Below, piece after piece: positions 7,349 through 15,693 of a stretch of 47,109 nucleotides of DNA. How positions within the stretch are numbered: position 1 is the stretch's first letter; each line of letters starts with the position of its first letter. Below the pieces are notes generated by a model. It was given only the letters and a program-made list of their open reading frames with translations, made no database searches and had not been told where the DNA came from. Source of the stretch: an uncultured Bacilli bacterium (GTDB lineage Bacteria > Bacillota_I > Bacilli_A > RF39 > UBA660); the NCBI GenBank assembly GCA_934098445.1, contig CAKOOW010000003.1, forward strand, positions 1 through 47,109, in the 5' to 3' direction. The position numbers and the translations under genes were made by a program.

Positions 7349-7377
7349 AAAAAACTTTAGAAGTTAATTTTCTAAAG
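7349..7377 (-). terminator. Terminator ending the pilin-module operon
   Basis: Minus strand CTTTAGAA - loop - TTCTAAAG (7377-7355), 8 perfect pairs, followed by a T-run. It overlaps the last codons of the 7364-8650 gene. Confidence 0.85.
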
Positions 7378-8650
7378 CTTTTATTCCCTCTATAATACTC
7401 TTAATTAGATTATCATTTTCAAAAGTACTAATAATATCCTTTAAGGCTTTTTTATCATTATCATTAAAATCCGTAGTATAATTAGTAATCTCATCTTTAG
7501 CTAAATTATCCAGAGATTTTAAAGCATATTTAAGAGTAATATCATTTATCTTTAAGATACCTTTCAAAGAATCACTACTATCTTCTAAAGTTTCATTACT
7601 CATAGTACCAGTATATTTCTTATCCCCTACATATATATTATAATCAATACTTAGTAGTTTATTTTCCATCGAAGCATCTAATACTATGGAATTATTACCT
7701 TTATAATAATAAGCTATATTAGTCTTATGTGTATTACTATTGATTGTTATTTTTCCAGAGATTTCATTAGATAATGTATAATCAATTGTCGTTAAATTAT
7801 CATTAATATTAACGGTTATATTAATTCCCTCAACAATACTTAGATTTACCTTAGCAATACGATTACCAGTCATATAGATATTTAAAGTACCAAAATCATC
7901 TTTAGTCCCTATTATATCTTTAAAATTATCTTTAGTAATACCAGCGGAAGCAAAATAATTACCAAATAAAGTAAATAAATTATCTTTAAGAGTTTTATTA
8001 TTATTAATATTATTAATAACACTAGTTAAAGAACTTTTATTTAAGACATAAGAATACTTAGTAACTTTAGTATCTTTATTATTAATACTAGTAGTTATAT
8101 TCTTCTTAGTAATATATCTTTTCTCTAGAGATTTTAACATCACTTTCTTTAAAGAACTCTCAGTTTCTTTAAGAATATTATAATTAATATTAGGAGTTAA
8201 AAAACTATTTTCGATAATATCATTAATATTAGCTACATTATCTAAACACTCCGTATCATTACAAGCACTAAAATTATAATTAACACTGTAAGTATTAGTA
8301 AGACTAGGACTTTTTATATAACTATTATTGTTTTGATAATAGTAGGTTAATTTATTATCGCCAAGAGCAGTATCTAATTTAATATACTTACTCTTAGGAG
8401 AATAATCTAAATTAAGGTTAATTGTTTCTTTAGAGTCAGTAAGTTCTAAAGAAACTTGATTATCTTTCATAATATCAGGGGCATTCTTTAAAGCTTCTAC
8501 CCCCTTATCTAGATAATCAAAAGACTTAGTAATAACCATTTTAAAAGGTTTTACTTTGTCATTTAAATTTATATAAACTATTAAACCGAGTAGTAAGAAA
8601 AGAAGAATACTACCGATTATAATAAAATCTTGTTTAGTTTGCTTTTTCAT
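7364..8650 (-). CDS. Membrane-anchored partner of pilin-like protein, copy 2
   Basis: 428 residues: a short basic start, one membrane helix (about 9-28) and a large outside domain rich in Asn, Thr, Ser and beta-strand patterns. It is a paralogue of the 10539-11759 product: both have VSLEL/MSLEL-TDSKE or NDSKE, YxKSPSL or YLKKNN, CNDTECLDN or CEECSPTSLN, ITKxN-x-I, SLKDN(L/I)F, FG(T/N)LNI(Y/H) and the VxxSI/ELTIxxG-x-x-x-T-x-(D/N) segment in the same order. Two Cys near residue 133-138 may pair. Last gene of the operon, 15 bases after the second pilin-like gene, ending in a terminator. I know no function; candidates are an assembly partner, an anchor, or a protector against the pilin-like protein's tail. 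Confidence 0.75.
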   Translation of the reverse strand: MKKQTKQDFIIIGSILLFLLLGLIVYINLNDKVKPFKMVITKSFDYLDKGVEALKNAPDIMKDNQVSLELTDSKETINLNLDYSPKSKYIKLDTALGDNKLTYYYQNNNSYIKSPSLTNTYSVNYNFSACNDTECLDNVANINDIIENSFLTPNINYNILKETESSLKKVMLKSLEKRYITKKNITTSINNKDTKVTKYSYVLNKSSLTSVINNINNNKTLKDNLFTLFGNYFASAGITKDNFKDIIGTKDDFGTLNIYMTGNRIAKVNLSIVEGINITVNINDNLTTIDYTLSNEISGKITINSNTHKTNIAYYYKGNNSIVLDASMENKLLSIDYNIYVGDKKYTGTMSNETLEDSSDSLKGILKINDITLKYALKSLDNLAKDEITNYTTDFNDNDKKALKDIISTFENDNLIKSIIEGIKALEN

Positions 8651-8665
8651 TTTCTTCTTTCCTTT

Positions 8666-10537
8666 CTAATTAGCGGCACAAGCGCCAGCTCCAAAGATAG
8701 CCCCTAAAAGACCGCCTCCGGCAAGTCCCCAACCAACGGGGCCACCCAAAATTCCTAAAAGAATTGCTACTCCTGCAACACCAGCACCAACAGCGCCACC
8801 CGCAACGGCAGAACCAACATAATCGGTACAACCTTTACCCGTAGCAACGGCAGTTGCAAATCTTGGCGTTCCAGCTCCGGTAACAGCTCGACCGGCAAAA
8901 CGTATTTCACTACCCTTGGATACATAGGTACTCCAATAAGTACTATTTCCAAAGACGCTATCCCAATAAGGATTATATGGATCCTTTTCAAACTCCTCAA
9001 CTTTAGTACTAGTCTGCCAGAACCCAGCCGTCTTAATACCACTTATAATCTTATCAGAGTTTTTAATATCTAATGTAAAATAGTAATTATAACCATAAGT
9101 TACAAAACCAAACCACCCAGAATCACGACTTTTATCAATATCTATCTTGATATCAGGCGTTACCCTATCAATCTTAACGGGAATATCATAAGTATGATTA
9201 GTAGAATGACCTAAATTATCCCAAATAGTAAATACAATACGAGCAGTACGTAAATTTTTGCCAATATCTACTTTGAAAGTATAAGATACACTACGGGCAT
9301 TTACTGTCACATCTTTTACAATTGTTGATTTAGAGCCATTAGATATATCGTAAACTGAGTATGTAACTTTATCAGCACAACCAGTTTGGTCATTTTTAGT
9401 ATCTTTTTGACAACCAAAACCAACAGTTAGAGTTTCATCATTAGTCCAAGGCTTATTACTATCAAAATTAGCAAATGGTTCAGGACCGGAAGTATCAATA
9501 TTATTTATAACAATAGTTTCTCTATCCGAAATATTACCAGTATTATCAATGGTATAAGCATAATAAGTAGCATTTTCATTAACATGAGTTTCATAATTAT
9601 ACTTACCATCACTGCCATTAATACGAGTAAAATAGTCTTTAGTTGCAGCATTTGGTAGAGGATTTTTACTTAAGTAATATCCATAAATACCGGAACCGCC
9701 ACCATCTTCACCAACAAGACTTACGGGAACACTATCTCCTGTATAAGCTGTATTAAATGTAACTTTTAGATTAGGTTTTTCTTTATCGATTCTAACTTCA
9801 GCTTCCTTAATAATCTTAAAAGTACTATTTTCTTTTTCTCTATCTATAAATTCTAAAGTCGCAGTAACTTTATTATTATAAATTAAATCTGTACTTACTT
9901 CATAAATATTATTACAGTTAGATGAATCATTCATCGCAATATCAGTACAATAAGTACCACTCTTATTATAACTACTACCGCCAACAGTATAAGTCATTTG
10001 ATTATTAACTAATGGATATTTAGCGAGATTAAGACTACTATCTAATTTTACCATTACATAAACATTTTGCCCAACCCAGTCACTTACTGGTTGATAAGTA
10101 CCGTTTACTTTGACATACTTACTCATAGTAACTTTAGCTTCTCTTTCTTCGCTTAAAACGACTTCACAGTTACCTTCTAAATTAGTTTTAACATTATAAT
10201 CGTCCATATTTTTTTCTATATCAAAGGTTACGCAGTCTAAGTATTCCCCATTAACAGGGTTATCAACTTTTTCCATAGCAGCATTTTCTGGATGATCAGC
10301 AGTAATATAACCTAATTCGATTAGATGAGCAACTGAAATAGTCGCACTTTTGACATTATTATCACTAGCATACTCATATGCTTTTTCTTGTAAATAGTTT
10401 ATTTTTTGAGTCAAACTATTTTCTTTGACTTTTTTACTTATTCCGTTATAACTAGCAGCGGCCACAGTCATTAAAATCCCCAATATGACAATGACTGCTA
10501 AGAGTTCAGGAATAGTAAATCCTTTATTCTTTTTCAT
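8666..10537 (-). CDS. Giant prepilin-like protein with Ig-like repeats and glycine-zipper tail, copy 2
   Basis: 623 residues. N-terminus MKKNKG then FTIPELLAVIVIL: a type IV prepilin peptidase site between G6 and F7 with Glu at mature position 5, followed by the pilin helix (to about 55). Residues about 130-490 look like beta-sandwich repeats with bacterial Ig-like phrases (DIEKP/RIDKEKPNL, GSGIYGYYLS, YYAYTIDNTGNISDRE, NNIDTSGP). The last 57 residues are unusual: GKGCTDYVG, then ~40 residues of almost only Gly/Ala/Val/Leu, ending GACAAN, so Cys570 and Cys620 bracket a membrane-like glycine-rich segment. Start has AGAGG 7 bases upstream, one base after the stop of the upstream gene. Ordinary pilins are 150-200 residues. 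Role unknown: surface adhesin, secreted effector or a structural tip are options. Confidence 0.8.
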   Translation of the reverse strand: MKKNKGFTIPELLAVIVILGILMTVAAASYNGISKKVKENSLTQKINYLQEKAYEYASDNNVKSATISVAHLIELGYITADHPENAAMEKVDNPVNGEYLDCVTFDIEKNMDDYNVKTNLEGNCEVVLSEEREAKVTMSKYVKVNGTYQPVSDWVGQNVYVMVKLDSSLNLAKYPLVNNQMTYTVGGSSYNKSGTYCTDIAMNDSSNCNNIYEVSTDLIYNNKVTATLEFIDREKENSTFKIIKEAEVRIDKEKPNLKVTFNTAYTGDSVPVSLVGEDGGGSGIYGYYLSKNPLPNAATKDYFTRINGSDGKYNYETHVNENATYYAYTIDNTGNISDRETIVINNIDTSGPEPFANFDSNKPWTNDETLTVGFGCQKDTKNDQTGCADKVTYSVYDISNGSKSTIVKDVTVNARSVSYTFKVDIGKNLRTARIVFTIWDNLGHSTNHTYDIPVKIDRVTPDIKIDIDKSRDSGWFGFVTYGYNYYFTLDIKNSDKIISGIKTAGFWQTSTKVEEFEKDPYNPYWDSVFGNSTYWSTYVSKGSEIRFAGRAVTGAGTPRFATAVATGKGCTDYVGSAVAGGAVGAGVAGVAILLGILGGPVGWGLAGGGLLGAIFGAGACAAN

Positions 10538-10538
10538 A

Positions 10539-11759
10539 TTATCCTCTTTCTAAGACCTCTAAGTCTTGTAAATATTCTATTACTTCTTTAAAGATAGTAT
10601 TTTCTGTAAAAACAGCCTTAAATTCATCCCAATAATCTTCTACCTCCTTAGTATCCATTTTATCAGATTTTATATTTTCTGGTAAAGTAAGATTATTATT
10701 TTCTTGATAATTTATATTCAAATTGAATTTACTTGTCTTTAGATTTACATTATCTTTATTTATTTCAATTGAACCTTTATTAGTATTTAAATTATTATAC
10801 ATATTATATTCTAGTAAAGTAGAATTTTGTTGTTCTTTAATATTTAATTCTAAAGATTTATTATTACTACTATATAAAACAATATTACTATTATTAGGGC
10901 CAATTATACTTCTTAAACTAAGAGAATTACTTTTATAGTAGATAGTTAAAGTCTTAGTTAAATCAATAGTTAAACTAAAACCATCTTGAATAGTTAATTC
11001 TATTTTCGTAACTTTTTTATTAATCTTATGAATATTTAAAGTTCCTAGGATATCATTATCTTTTAATTCACTAAAATTTTCTTTAGTTATACCATAATTA
11101 CTTAAAAGATTAGGAAAGGTCTTAAAGATATTATCTTTCAAAGACTTATTATTATTAATCTTTGTAATTAAATCTCCAAAAGAATTTTTATTAATTAAAT
11201 AAGAGTATAGTATCTCGGTATTATTATTACCCTTTATTTTTCTTTTAGTAATATAATTCTGATGCCAAGCTTTATTAATAGTAGTTTTTAAATCTTTTAA
11301 GATAACTTTTAAATCTTTAGATGTAACATTACTGGGAGAAAAAGTATTACTTAAAATAGTATTTAAAGAAGTAGGACTACACTCTTCACATTCTTTAATT
11401 TCATAATCAAAAGCTTGATAAATATTATTCTTCTTTAGATAAGAAGTATTATTAGTATAAAGATAAGCCCAGTCTTGATTATGATATTTCAAATTAGCAT
11501 AAATATTTTCATTTTGAGAACTTAACAGTAAATCTAAATTAAATTTTTCTTTAGAATCATTAAGCTCTAAAGACATTTTTTTATCTTCATTAAGAAAGCC
11601 AATTATATTTTGATATTTATCTAAGGTGTTATCTAAAGCCGCATAAGTAGCATTTACTGTCTCTTTATATATTCTAGTATCATCATTAAAATATAAAATT
11701 CCCAGAAAGATGATAATTATTAGAGCAAAAATGCCAATTAAGATTCCTTTCTTTTTCAT
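10539..11759 (-). CDS. Membrane-anchored partner of pilin-like protein, copy 1
   Basis: 406 residues, N-terminal membrane helix at about 5-23, then an outside domain of mostly short beta-strand patterns. Start at 11759 has AGGAGG. Same family as the 7364-8650 product (shared order of motifs, shared Cys pair here as CEEC, same length class), but well diverged. It lies 8 bases after the first pilin-like gene and 1 base before the second, so all four genes are one transcript and are probably made together. The domain resembles no enzyme I know; the overall build (one helix plus a lipoprotein-like beta domain) recalls LolA/LppX-like folds only loosely. Confidence 0.75.
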   Translation of the reverse strand: MKKKGILIGIFALIIIIFLGILYFNDDTRIYKETVNATYAALDNTLDKYQNIIGFLNEDKKMSLELNDSKEKFNLDLLLSSQNENIYANLKYHNQDWAYLYTNNTSYLKKNNIYQAFDYEIKECEECSPTSLNTILSNTFSPSNVTSKDLKVILKDLKTTINKAWHQNYITKRKIKGNNNTEILYSYLINKNSFGDLITKINNNKSLKDNIFKTFPNLLSNYGITKENFSELKDNDILGTLNIHKINKKVTKIELTIQDGFSLTIDLTKTLTIYYKSNSLSLRSIIGPNNSNIVLYSSNNKSLELNIKEQQNSTLLEYNMYNNLNTNKGSIEINKDNVNLKTSKFNLNINYQENNNLTLPENIKSDKMDTKEVEDYWDEFKAVFTENTIFKEVIEYLQDLEVLERG

Positions 11760-11767
11760 AAATCCTC

Positions 11768-13564
11768 CTATTTATGAGCACACAAAGCCCAACCGATAAA
11801 ACCACCAATAAGGCCACCAATTAAACCACCAATGATAGTATAGCCTAAATAATTAGTGCAGCCTTTGCCATTGGTCTGTCCGCCAGTATAACCAGCAACT
11901 CCACTTTTGGAAACGACGCGAGCAGCAAAAGTCCGGCTTTGTTTTTTCTTTAAGTAATAAGAATAAGTTTGTCCACTAAAGAAATATTTATCGGATTCAT
12001 CGGCTGACATATTTTTTAATTCATCAAGATTAGTTTTACTAGTAGAAAAACCATAACGATCAGAATTAATTCCACTTGGAGGGGTGTTCTCAGAATAAAC
12101 AGTAATAGTAAACCAATATCCCTTTAGACGAATCAATCCCCTATCTTCAGATTTATCTATCTTAATAGTAGCCTTCGGATTTACTTTATCAATTAAGACT
12201 TTAATTCCTTTAACTTCTTTGGTAACTTGATTATTAAGATTATCTTTAACCGTAAAGACTAAATCAATCGTATTAATATACTTATCATTAGGAACACTGA
12301 TAGTATAAGAAACGGTTCTTGCTTTAACGACAACATTTTCTTTTATAGGAACTCGATTGCCATTAGAAGTATCATAAATTGAATAGATGACCTCATCTTG
12401 ACAACCAGTTTTACTATCAGAATCACATCCAAAGGTCAAATTAAAATCTTGCATTGTCCAGTTATTTCGACGTTCATAATCTAGTTTAATACTAGGTCCA
12501 TCAGTATCAATATTATTTATTTTGATAATAACTCCATCTGAGCGATTACCAGCTTTATCAAGCGTATAAGCATAGTAAGTCCCGTTCTTTGGTGCCGTAA
12601 ATTCATTTGAAGAACGAAATTCATCATTACTTGTAATATCAACATCATCAAAATAATAACCCGCTATTCCTGAACCTTCCCCATCACTAGCCCTTAAAGA
12701 TACAGGAACACTACCTTTCGTATAAGAAGAAGAAGTACTATAAGATAGACTTGGTTTTTCAATATCATACTTTAACTTAGTCTTAACTGCTGCTAAACCA
12801 GTGGTGTTTTCATAAGTAATATTATTTAAATAAGTAATATTCATCTTAACAGTTAATTTAGTATTAAGAAGTAAACTTGATGAGGCTTTATAAACATTAA
12901 GACAAGTTGTATCCGGCTCATCAGTATTAATCGTATCACAAATAATTCTTTTAGAGGAGCTTCCAGGGATATCAGTAGTTTTCTCTTCACTAATAGGTCC
13001 TAATTGATAAGTTATTTTATTATCCGAAAGACTAAAATTAGCTTCTTTAAAATCTACTAGAACATAGATAGGCTTATTAACCCATGTATCATCATCTAAA
13101 ATCTCTTGATAAGTATCATTTTCTTTAATATATTTATGGATTTTTAGACTATTTTGTTGTTCTTCCGTCGTTACCATATCACATGAACTATCTAAATCAT
13201 AGGTAATATTATAGTCTGCTAAGTCTTTTTTAATCATAAAAGTCATACAGTCTAAGAAACCACCGGTAAGAGGATTATCAACTTTCTGATACTCTGGATT
13301 TTCAGGGTGATCAGCATTGACATAGCCAAGATGCAAAAGATTATTAACGCTAGTAGTTGTATCTTCTATATCATAGTCAGTAGCATAATTATAAGCTTTT
13401 TCCTCTAAATACTTTATTTTTTCCTCAAGAGCGGTCTTCTTAATACGAGCACTAATACCATTATAAGTAGCAGCCGATATTAGAACTAAAATACTTAAAA
13501 TGACAATAACTGCCAACAATTCAGGGATTGTAAAAGCACTTTTAACCCTACTTTTCTTCTTCAT
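11768..13564 (-). CDS. Giant prepilin-like protein with Ig-like repeats and glycine-zipper tail, copy 1
   Basis: 598 residues, first gene of the operon. The prepilin site is A10/F11 with TIPELLAVIVIL after it, Glu at mature position 5. The body parallels copy 2: NADHPENPEYQKVDNP, GGFLDCMTF, YDIEKPSLSY, GSGIAGYYFDD, YYAYTLDKAGNRSDG, NNIDTDGPSIKL, CDSDSKTGCQDEVIYSIYD, then a C-terminal domain. The tail is GKGCTNYLGY, about 18 residues of Gly/Ile/Leu in a GGLIGG rhythm, and ALCAHK at the end, so Cys569 and Cys595 bracket a shorter zipper than in copy 2. Has an extended -10 promoter at 13590 and AGAGG before the ATG. No sortase signal. Expected to be cut by the PilD-like enzyme encoded at 21.9 kb (inference). 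Confidence 0.8.
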   Translation of the reverse strand: MKKKSRVKSAFTIPELLAVIVILSILVLISAATYNGISARIKKTALEEKIKYLEEKAYNYATDYDIEDTTTSVNNLLHLGYVNADHPENPEYQKVDNPLTGGFLDCMTFMIKKDLADYNITYDLDSSCDMVTTEEQQNSLKIHKYIKENDTYQEILDDDTWVNKPIYVLVDFKEANFSLSDNKITYQLGPISEEKTTDIPGSSSKRIICDTINTDEPDTTCLNVYKASSSLLLNTKLTVKMNITYLNNITYENTTGLAAVKTKLKYDIEKPSLSYSTSSSYTKGSVPVSLRASDGEGSGIAGYYFDDVDITSNDEFRSSNEFTAPKNGTYYAYTLDKAGNRSDGVIIKINNIDTDGPSIKLDYERRNNWTMQDFNLTFGCDSDSKTGCQDEVIYSIYDTSNGNRVPIKENVVVKARTVSYTISVPNDKYINTIDLVFTVKDNLNNQVTKEVKGIKVLIDKVNPKATIKIDKSEDRGLIRLKGYWFTITVYSENTPPSGINSDRYGFSTSKTNLDELKNMSADESDKYFFSGQTYSYYLKKKQSRTFAARVVSKSGVAGYTGGQTNGKGCTNYLGYTIIGGLIGGLIGGFIGWALCAHK

Positions 13565-13589
13565 AACAACCTCTTATCTTCTACTTGGA

Positions 13590-13598
13590 AGTATACCA
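13590..13598 (-). promoter_or_regulatory. Extended -10 promoter of the pilin-module operon
   Basis: Minus strand TGGTATACT: a TG one base before TATACT, about 25 bases before the first start codon. The -35 position is only a T-run from the hup terminator, so recognition would lean on the extended -10. Confidence 0.55.
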
Positions 13599-13610
13599 TA
13601 AAATAGAGTC

Positions 13611-13640
13611 AAAAAAAAGACTAATATTTACAATCAGTCT
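13611..13640 (-). terminator. Terminator after hup
   Basis: Minus strand AGACTGAT - loop - ATTAGTCT (13640-13618) with one G-U pair, then eight T. It sits 13 bases past the hup stop. Confidence 0.85.
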
Positions 13641-13652
13641 CTTAAAATTAAA

Positions 13653-13925
13653 TTAGTTTAAAGCGTCTTTTAATTTTGAACCTGCTTTGAATGAAGCAAC
13701 AGTCTTAGCAGGAATATGTAAAGCTTCTTTAGTTAATGGATTAATTCCATCTCTAGCTTCACGTTTTTTAGCACTAAATGTACCGAAACCAACTAGACTA
13801 ACCTTTCCTTCTTTTTTAAGTCCTTCTACTACGCCTTCTTGAAAAGCATCAACAGCACGAAGAGCATCAGCTTTTGTTAAACCTGCTTTAGCAGCAATAA
13901 ATTCAACTAATTCAGTTTTTCCCAT
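13653..13925 (-). CDS. hup: HU family DNA-binding protein
   Basis: 90 residues, the standard HU length. It bends and compacts DNA as a dimer. MGKTELVEFIAAKAGLTKAD forms the N-terminal helices; VSLVGFGTFSAKKREARDGI then INPLTKEALHIPAKTVASFK is the beta-arm with the conserved Pro and the basic residues that intercalate. Start has AGGAGG. Own promoter and a hairpin-bearing leader (13960-14014), own terminator: a single-gene unit. Ends in LKDALN, typical. Confidence 0.97.
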   Translation of the reverse strand: MGKTELVEFIAAKAGLTKADALRAVDAFQEGVVEGLKKEGKVSLVGFGTFSAKKREARDGINPLTKEALHIPAKTVASFKAGSKLKDALN

Positions 13926-13959
13926 AATTATGTCCTCCTATTATAATGTAATTATGTTA

Positions 13960-14014
13960 TAAGGACTACAATCCTTACATATAAAATTTAGCACAAATAG
14001 ATAAGGTAAATCAA
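13960..14014 (-). promoter_or_regulatory. hup promoter and 5' end hairpin
   Basis: Minus strand TTGATT (14009-14014), 18-base spacer, TGC-TAAATT extended -10 (13985-13990). The predicted transcript begins at a perfect 6-bp hairpin, TAAGGA-TTGTAG-TCCTTA (13977-13960), nearly the same as the hsp20 leader stem. The promoter is of middling quality. Confidence 0.5.
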
Positions 14015-14064
14015 GGGAAAAAATGATATTTACCCCATTTTCCTGTAATTTTCTTGGAATTCAT

Positions 14065-14105
14065 AAAAAAATAAGGCTAATTATACTTATTTTTAGTCTT
14101 ATTTT
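14065..14105 (-). terminator. Terminator after spoIVA
   Basis: Minus strand AAAATAAGACTAA - 12-base loop - TTAGCCTTATTTT with one mismatch, then more T. Lies 37 bases past the spoIVA stop. Confidence 0.85.
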
Positions 14106-14141
14106 AAGGATTTTTTATTTATAATTGACATTTATTAGACA

Positions 14142-15617
14142 CTAAATAACGATAGCTATTAGGTTATTAGCGCCTTTGTTGACAATCTTCGTAACAGTTT
14201 GACTTAACTTATAACGGGTATTTTGAGGCATAATGGATAATTTAGCTTGAATACCTTCTTGAACGATAGTATCTAGACTGCGGCCAAAGATTTCACTCTT
14301 CCAAATACTTTGAGGGTCTGTCTCATAGTCTTTCATGATATAATTGATTAACTCTTTACTTTGGAGTTCACTACCAATAATTGGTTCAAAGGTTGAGGTA
14401 ACATCTACCCGCATTAAATGGATAGAACTAGCAACGGCTCGTAATTTTACCCCATAACGACTACCTTGTTTAATAACTTCTGGAGTATCTAATTTCATAT
14501 CTTTAAGACTTGGGTAAACTATTCCGTATCCGGTTGATTTAGCTTGTTTTAAGGCATTTTTTATACCATCTAACTCAATTTTATTATCTTTATAACTAGC
14601 AAATACTTTTAACATGGAAGCTTTGGTCGTAACTTCACTACCGATGAATTCTTGTAAAGTCGCATTATATAGTTCATCTGAAGAGTCTAGGTTAACCATA
14701 ACTGTACCTGTCCCACTATCTAGCTTACTAATATAGGCTTTATTAATGTATTTAGAATTTTCAAAATAAGTAATTAAGTTATCAACATCTTTTAACTTTT
14801 TAATTTCTAAAGTACTATTTCTAATAAGTTCTAAGTAGTGTTTCTTAATATCATTTTTATTATCTAAGATGGATACCCACTCTGGTATGGAAAATTCAAT
14901 ATCTAAAACCGGATACTCATATAACGCTGTCTTTAAGACTTCATAGATATCAGCCTCTCGCATATCTAAAACAGATAAAGGCATAACTGGAACGTCATAG
15001 TTTTCTTTGATTTCTTTAGCAATACTTAAGCATTCCTTACTACTAGGAGTTTTACTATTTAATATGACAATAAAGGGTTTACCAATATTTTTTAATTCAG
15101 TAATACAACGGGCTTCAGCTTCAATGTAGTCACTTCTCTTTAGGTCCCCAATGGTGCCATCTGTCGTAACTACGATCCCAATAGTGGAATGGTCTTTAAT
15201 GACTTTTTCAGTTCCAATAGAGGCGGCTTCTTCAAGACTAATGGGTTCCGAAAACCAGGGAGTTATAATCATTCTAGGATTACCATTTTCATCTTCGTAA
15301 CCGGTAGCATTTGGTATAACATAACCTACACAGTCAATAAGTTTAACATTACAACTGAAGTCTTCAATCTTAATATTGGCGCCATTACTAGGAACAAATT
15401 TAGGCTCCGTTGTCATAATATTTTTACCACCTGCACTCTGCGGTATTTCATCAAGACATCTTTTCTTTTGGGTTTCATCTTCAATATTAGGAACAATTAA
15501 GTTCTCAATAACTTTCTTAATAAAACTAGATTTACCCGTCCTAACGGCTCCTACTACGCCTAAATAAATATCCCCATTACCACGGGTCGCTAAGGGAATT
15601 ATTACATTATCTTTCAT
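14142..15617 (-). CDS. spoIVA: Stage IV sporulation protein A (SpoIVA)
   Basis: 491 residues, almost exactly the length of the Bacillus subtilis protein (492). SpoIVA is a mother-cell ATPase that polymerises on the outer forespore membrane and founds the spore coat. Seen here: Walker A GAVRTGKS at residues 23-30, a DCVGY switch region near 95, the family phrases PWFSEPISLEEAASIGTEKV, DHSTIGIVVTTDGTIGDLKR and SAGGKNIMTTEPKF, the middle PSLKDMKLDTPEVIKQG, and the hydrophobic C-terminus NLIAIVI needed for membrane targeting. The start at 15617 lacks a strong ribosome site (GAGAGTG only). Stands alone with its own terminator; a sporulation sigma-E promoter is expected but I could not assign one. 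Strong evidence that the organism can make, or recently made, endospores. Confidence 0.96.
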   Translation of the reverse strand: MKDNVIIPLATRGNGDIYLGVVGAVRTGKSSFIKKVIENLIVPNIEDETQKKRCLDEIPQSAGGKNIMTTEPKFVPSNGANIKIEDFSCNVKLIDCVGYVIPNATGYEDENGNPRMIITPWFSEPISLEEAASIGTEKVIKDHSTIGIVVTTDGTIGDLKRSDYIEAEARCITELKNIGKPFIVILNSKTPSSKECLSIAKEIKENYDVPVMPLSVLDMREADIYEVLKTALYEYPVLDIEFSIPEWVSILDNKNDIKKHYLELIRNSTLEIKKLKDVDNLITYFENSKYINKAYISKLDSGTGTVMVNLDSSDELYNATLQEFIGSEVTTKASMLKVFASYKDNKIELDGIKNALKQAKSTGYGIVYPSLKDMKLDTPEVIKQGSRYGVKLRAVASSIHLMRVDVTSTFEPIIGSELQSKELINYIMKDYETDPQSIWKSEIFGRSLDTIVQEGIQAKLSIMPQNTRYKLSQTVTKIVNKGANNLIAIVI

Positions 15618-15693
15618 CTTATCACACTCTCTTACTACCTAATTTTATGTGATAGCTATCTCTTTAGAACTAAAAAAGACTATTAAGCCTTTA

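Noticed and set aside
8767..9042. Open minus-strand frame of 91 codons within the pilin-like gene
   Set aside because: It is a shifted frame of the glycine-rich coding region, with no ribosome site and no sense as a protein.
13926..14141. Small RNA gene between hup and spoIVA
   Set aside because: The structure is accounted for by the spoIVA terminator and the hup promoter and leader.
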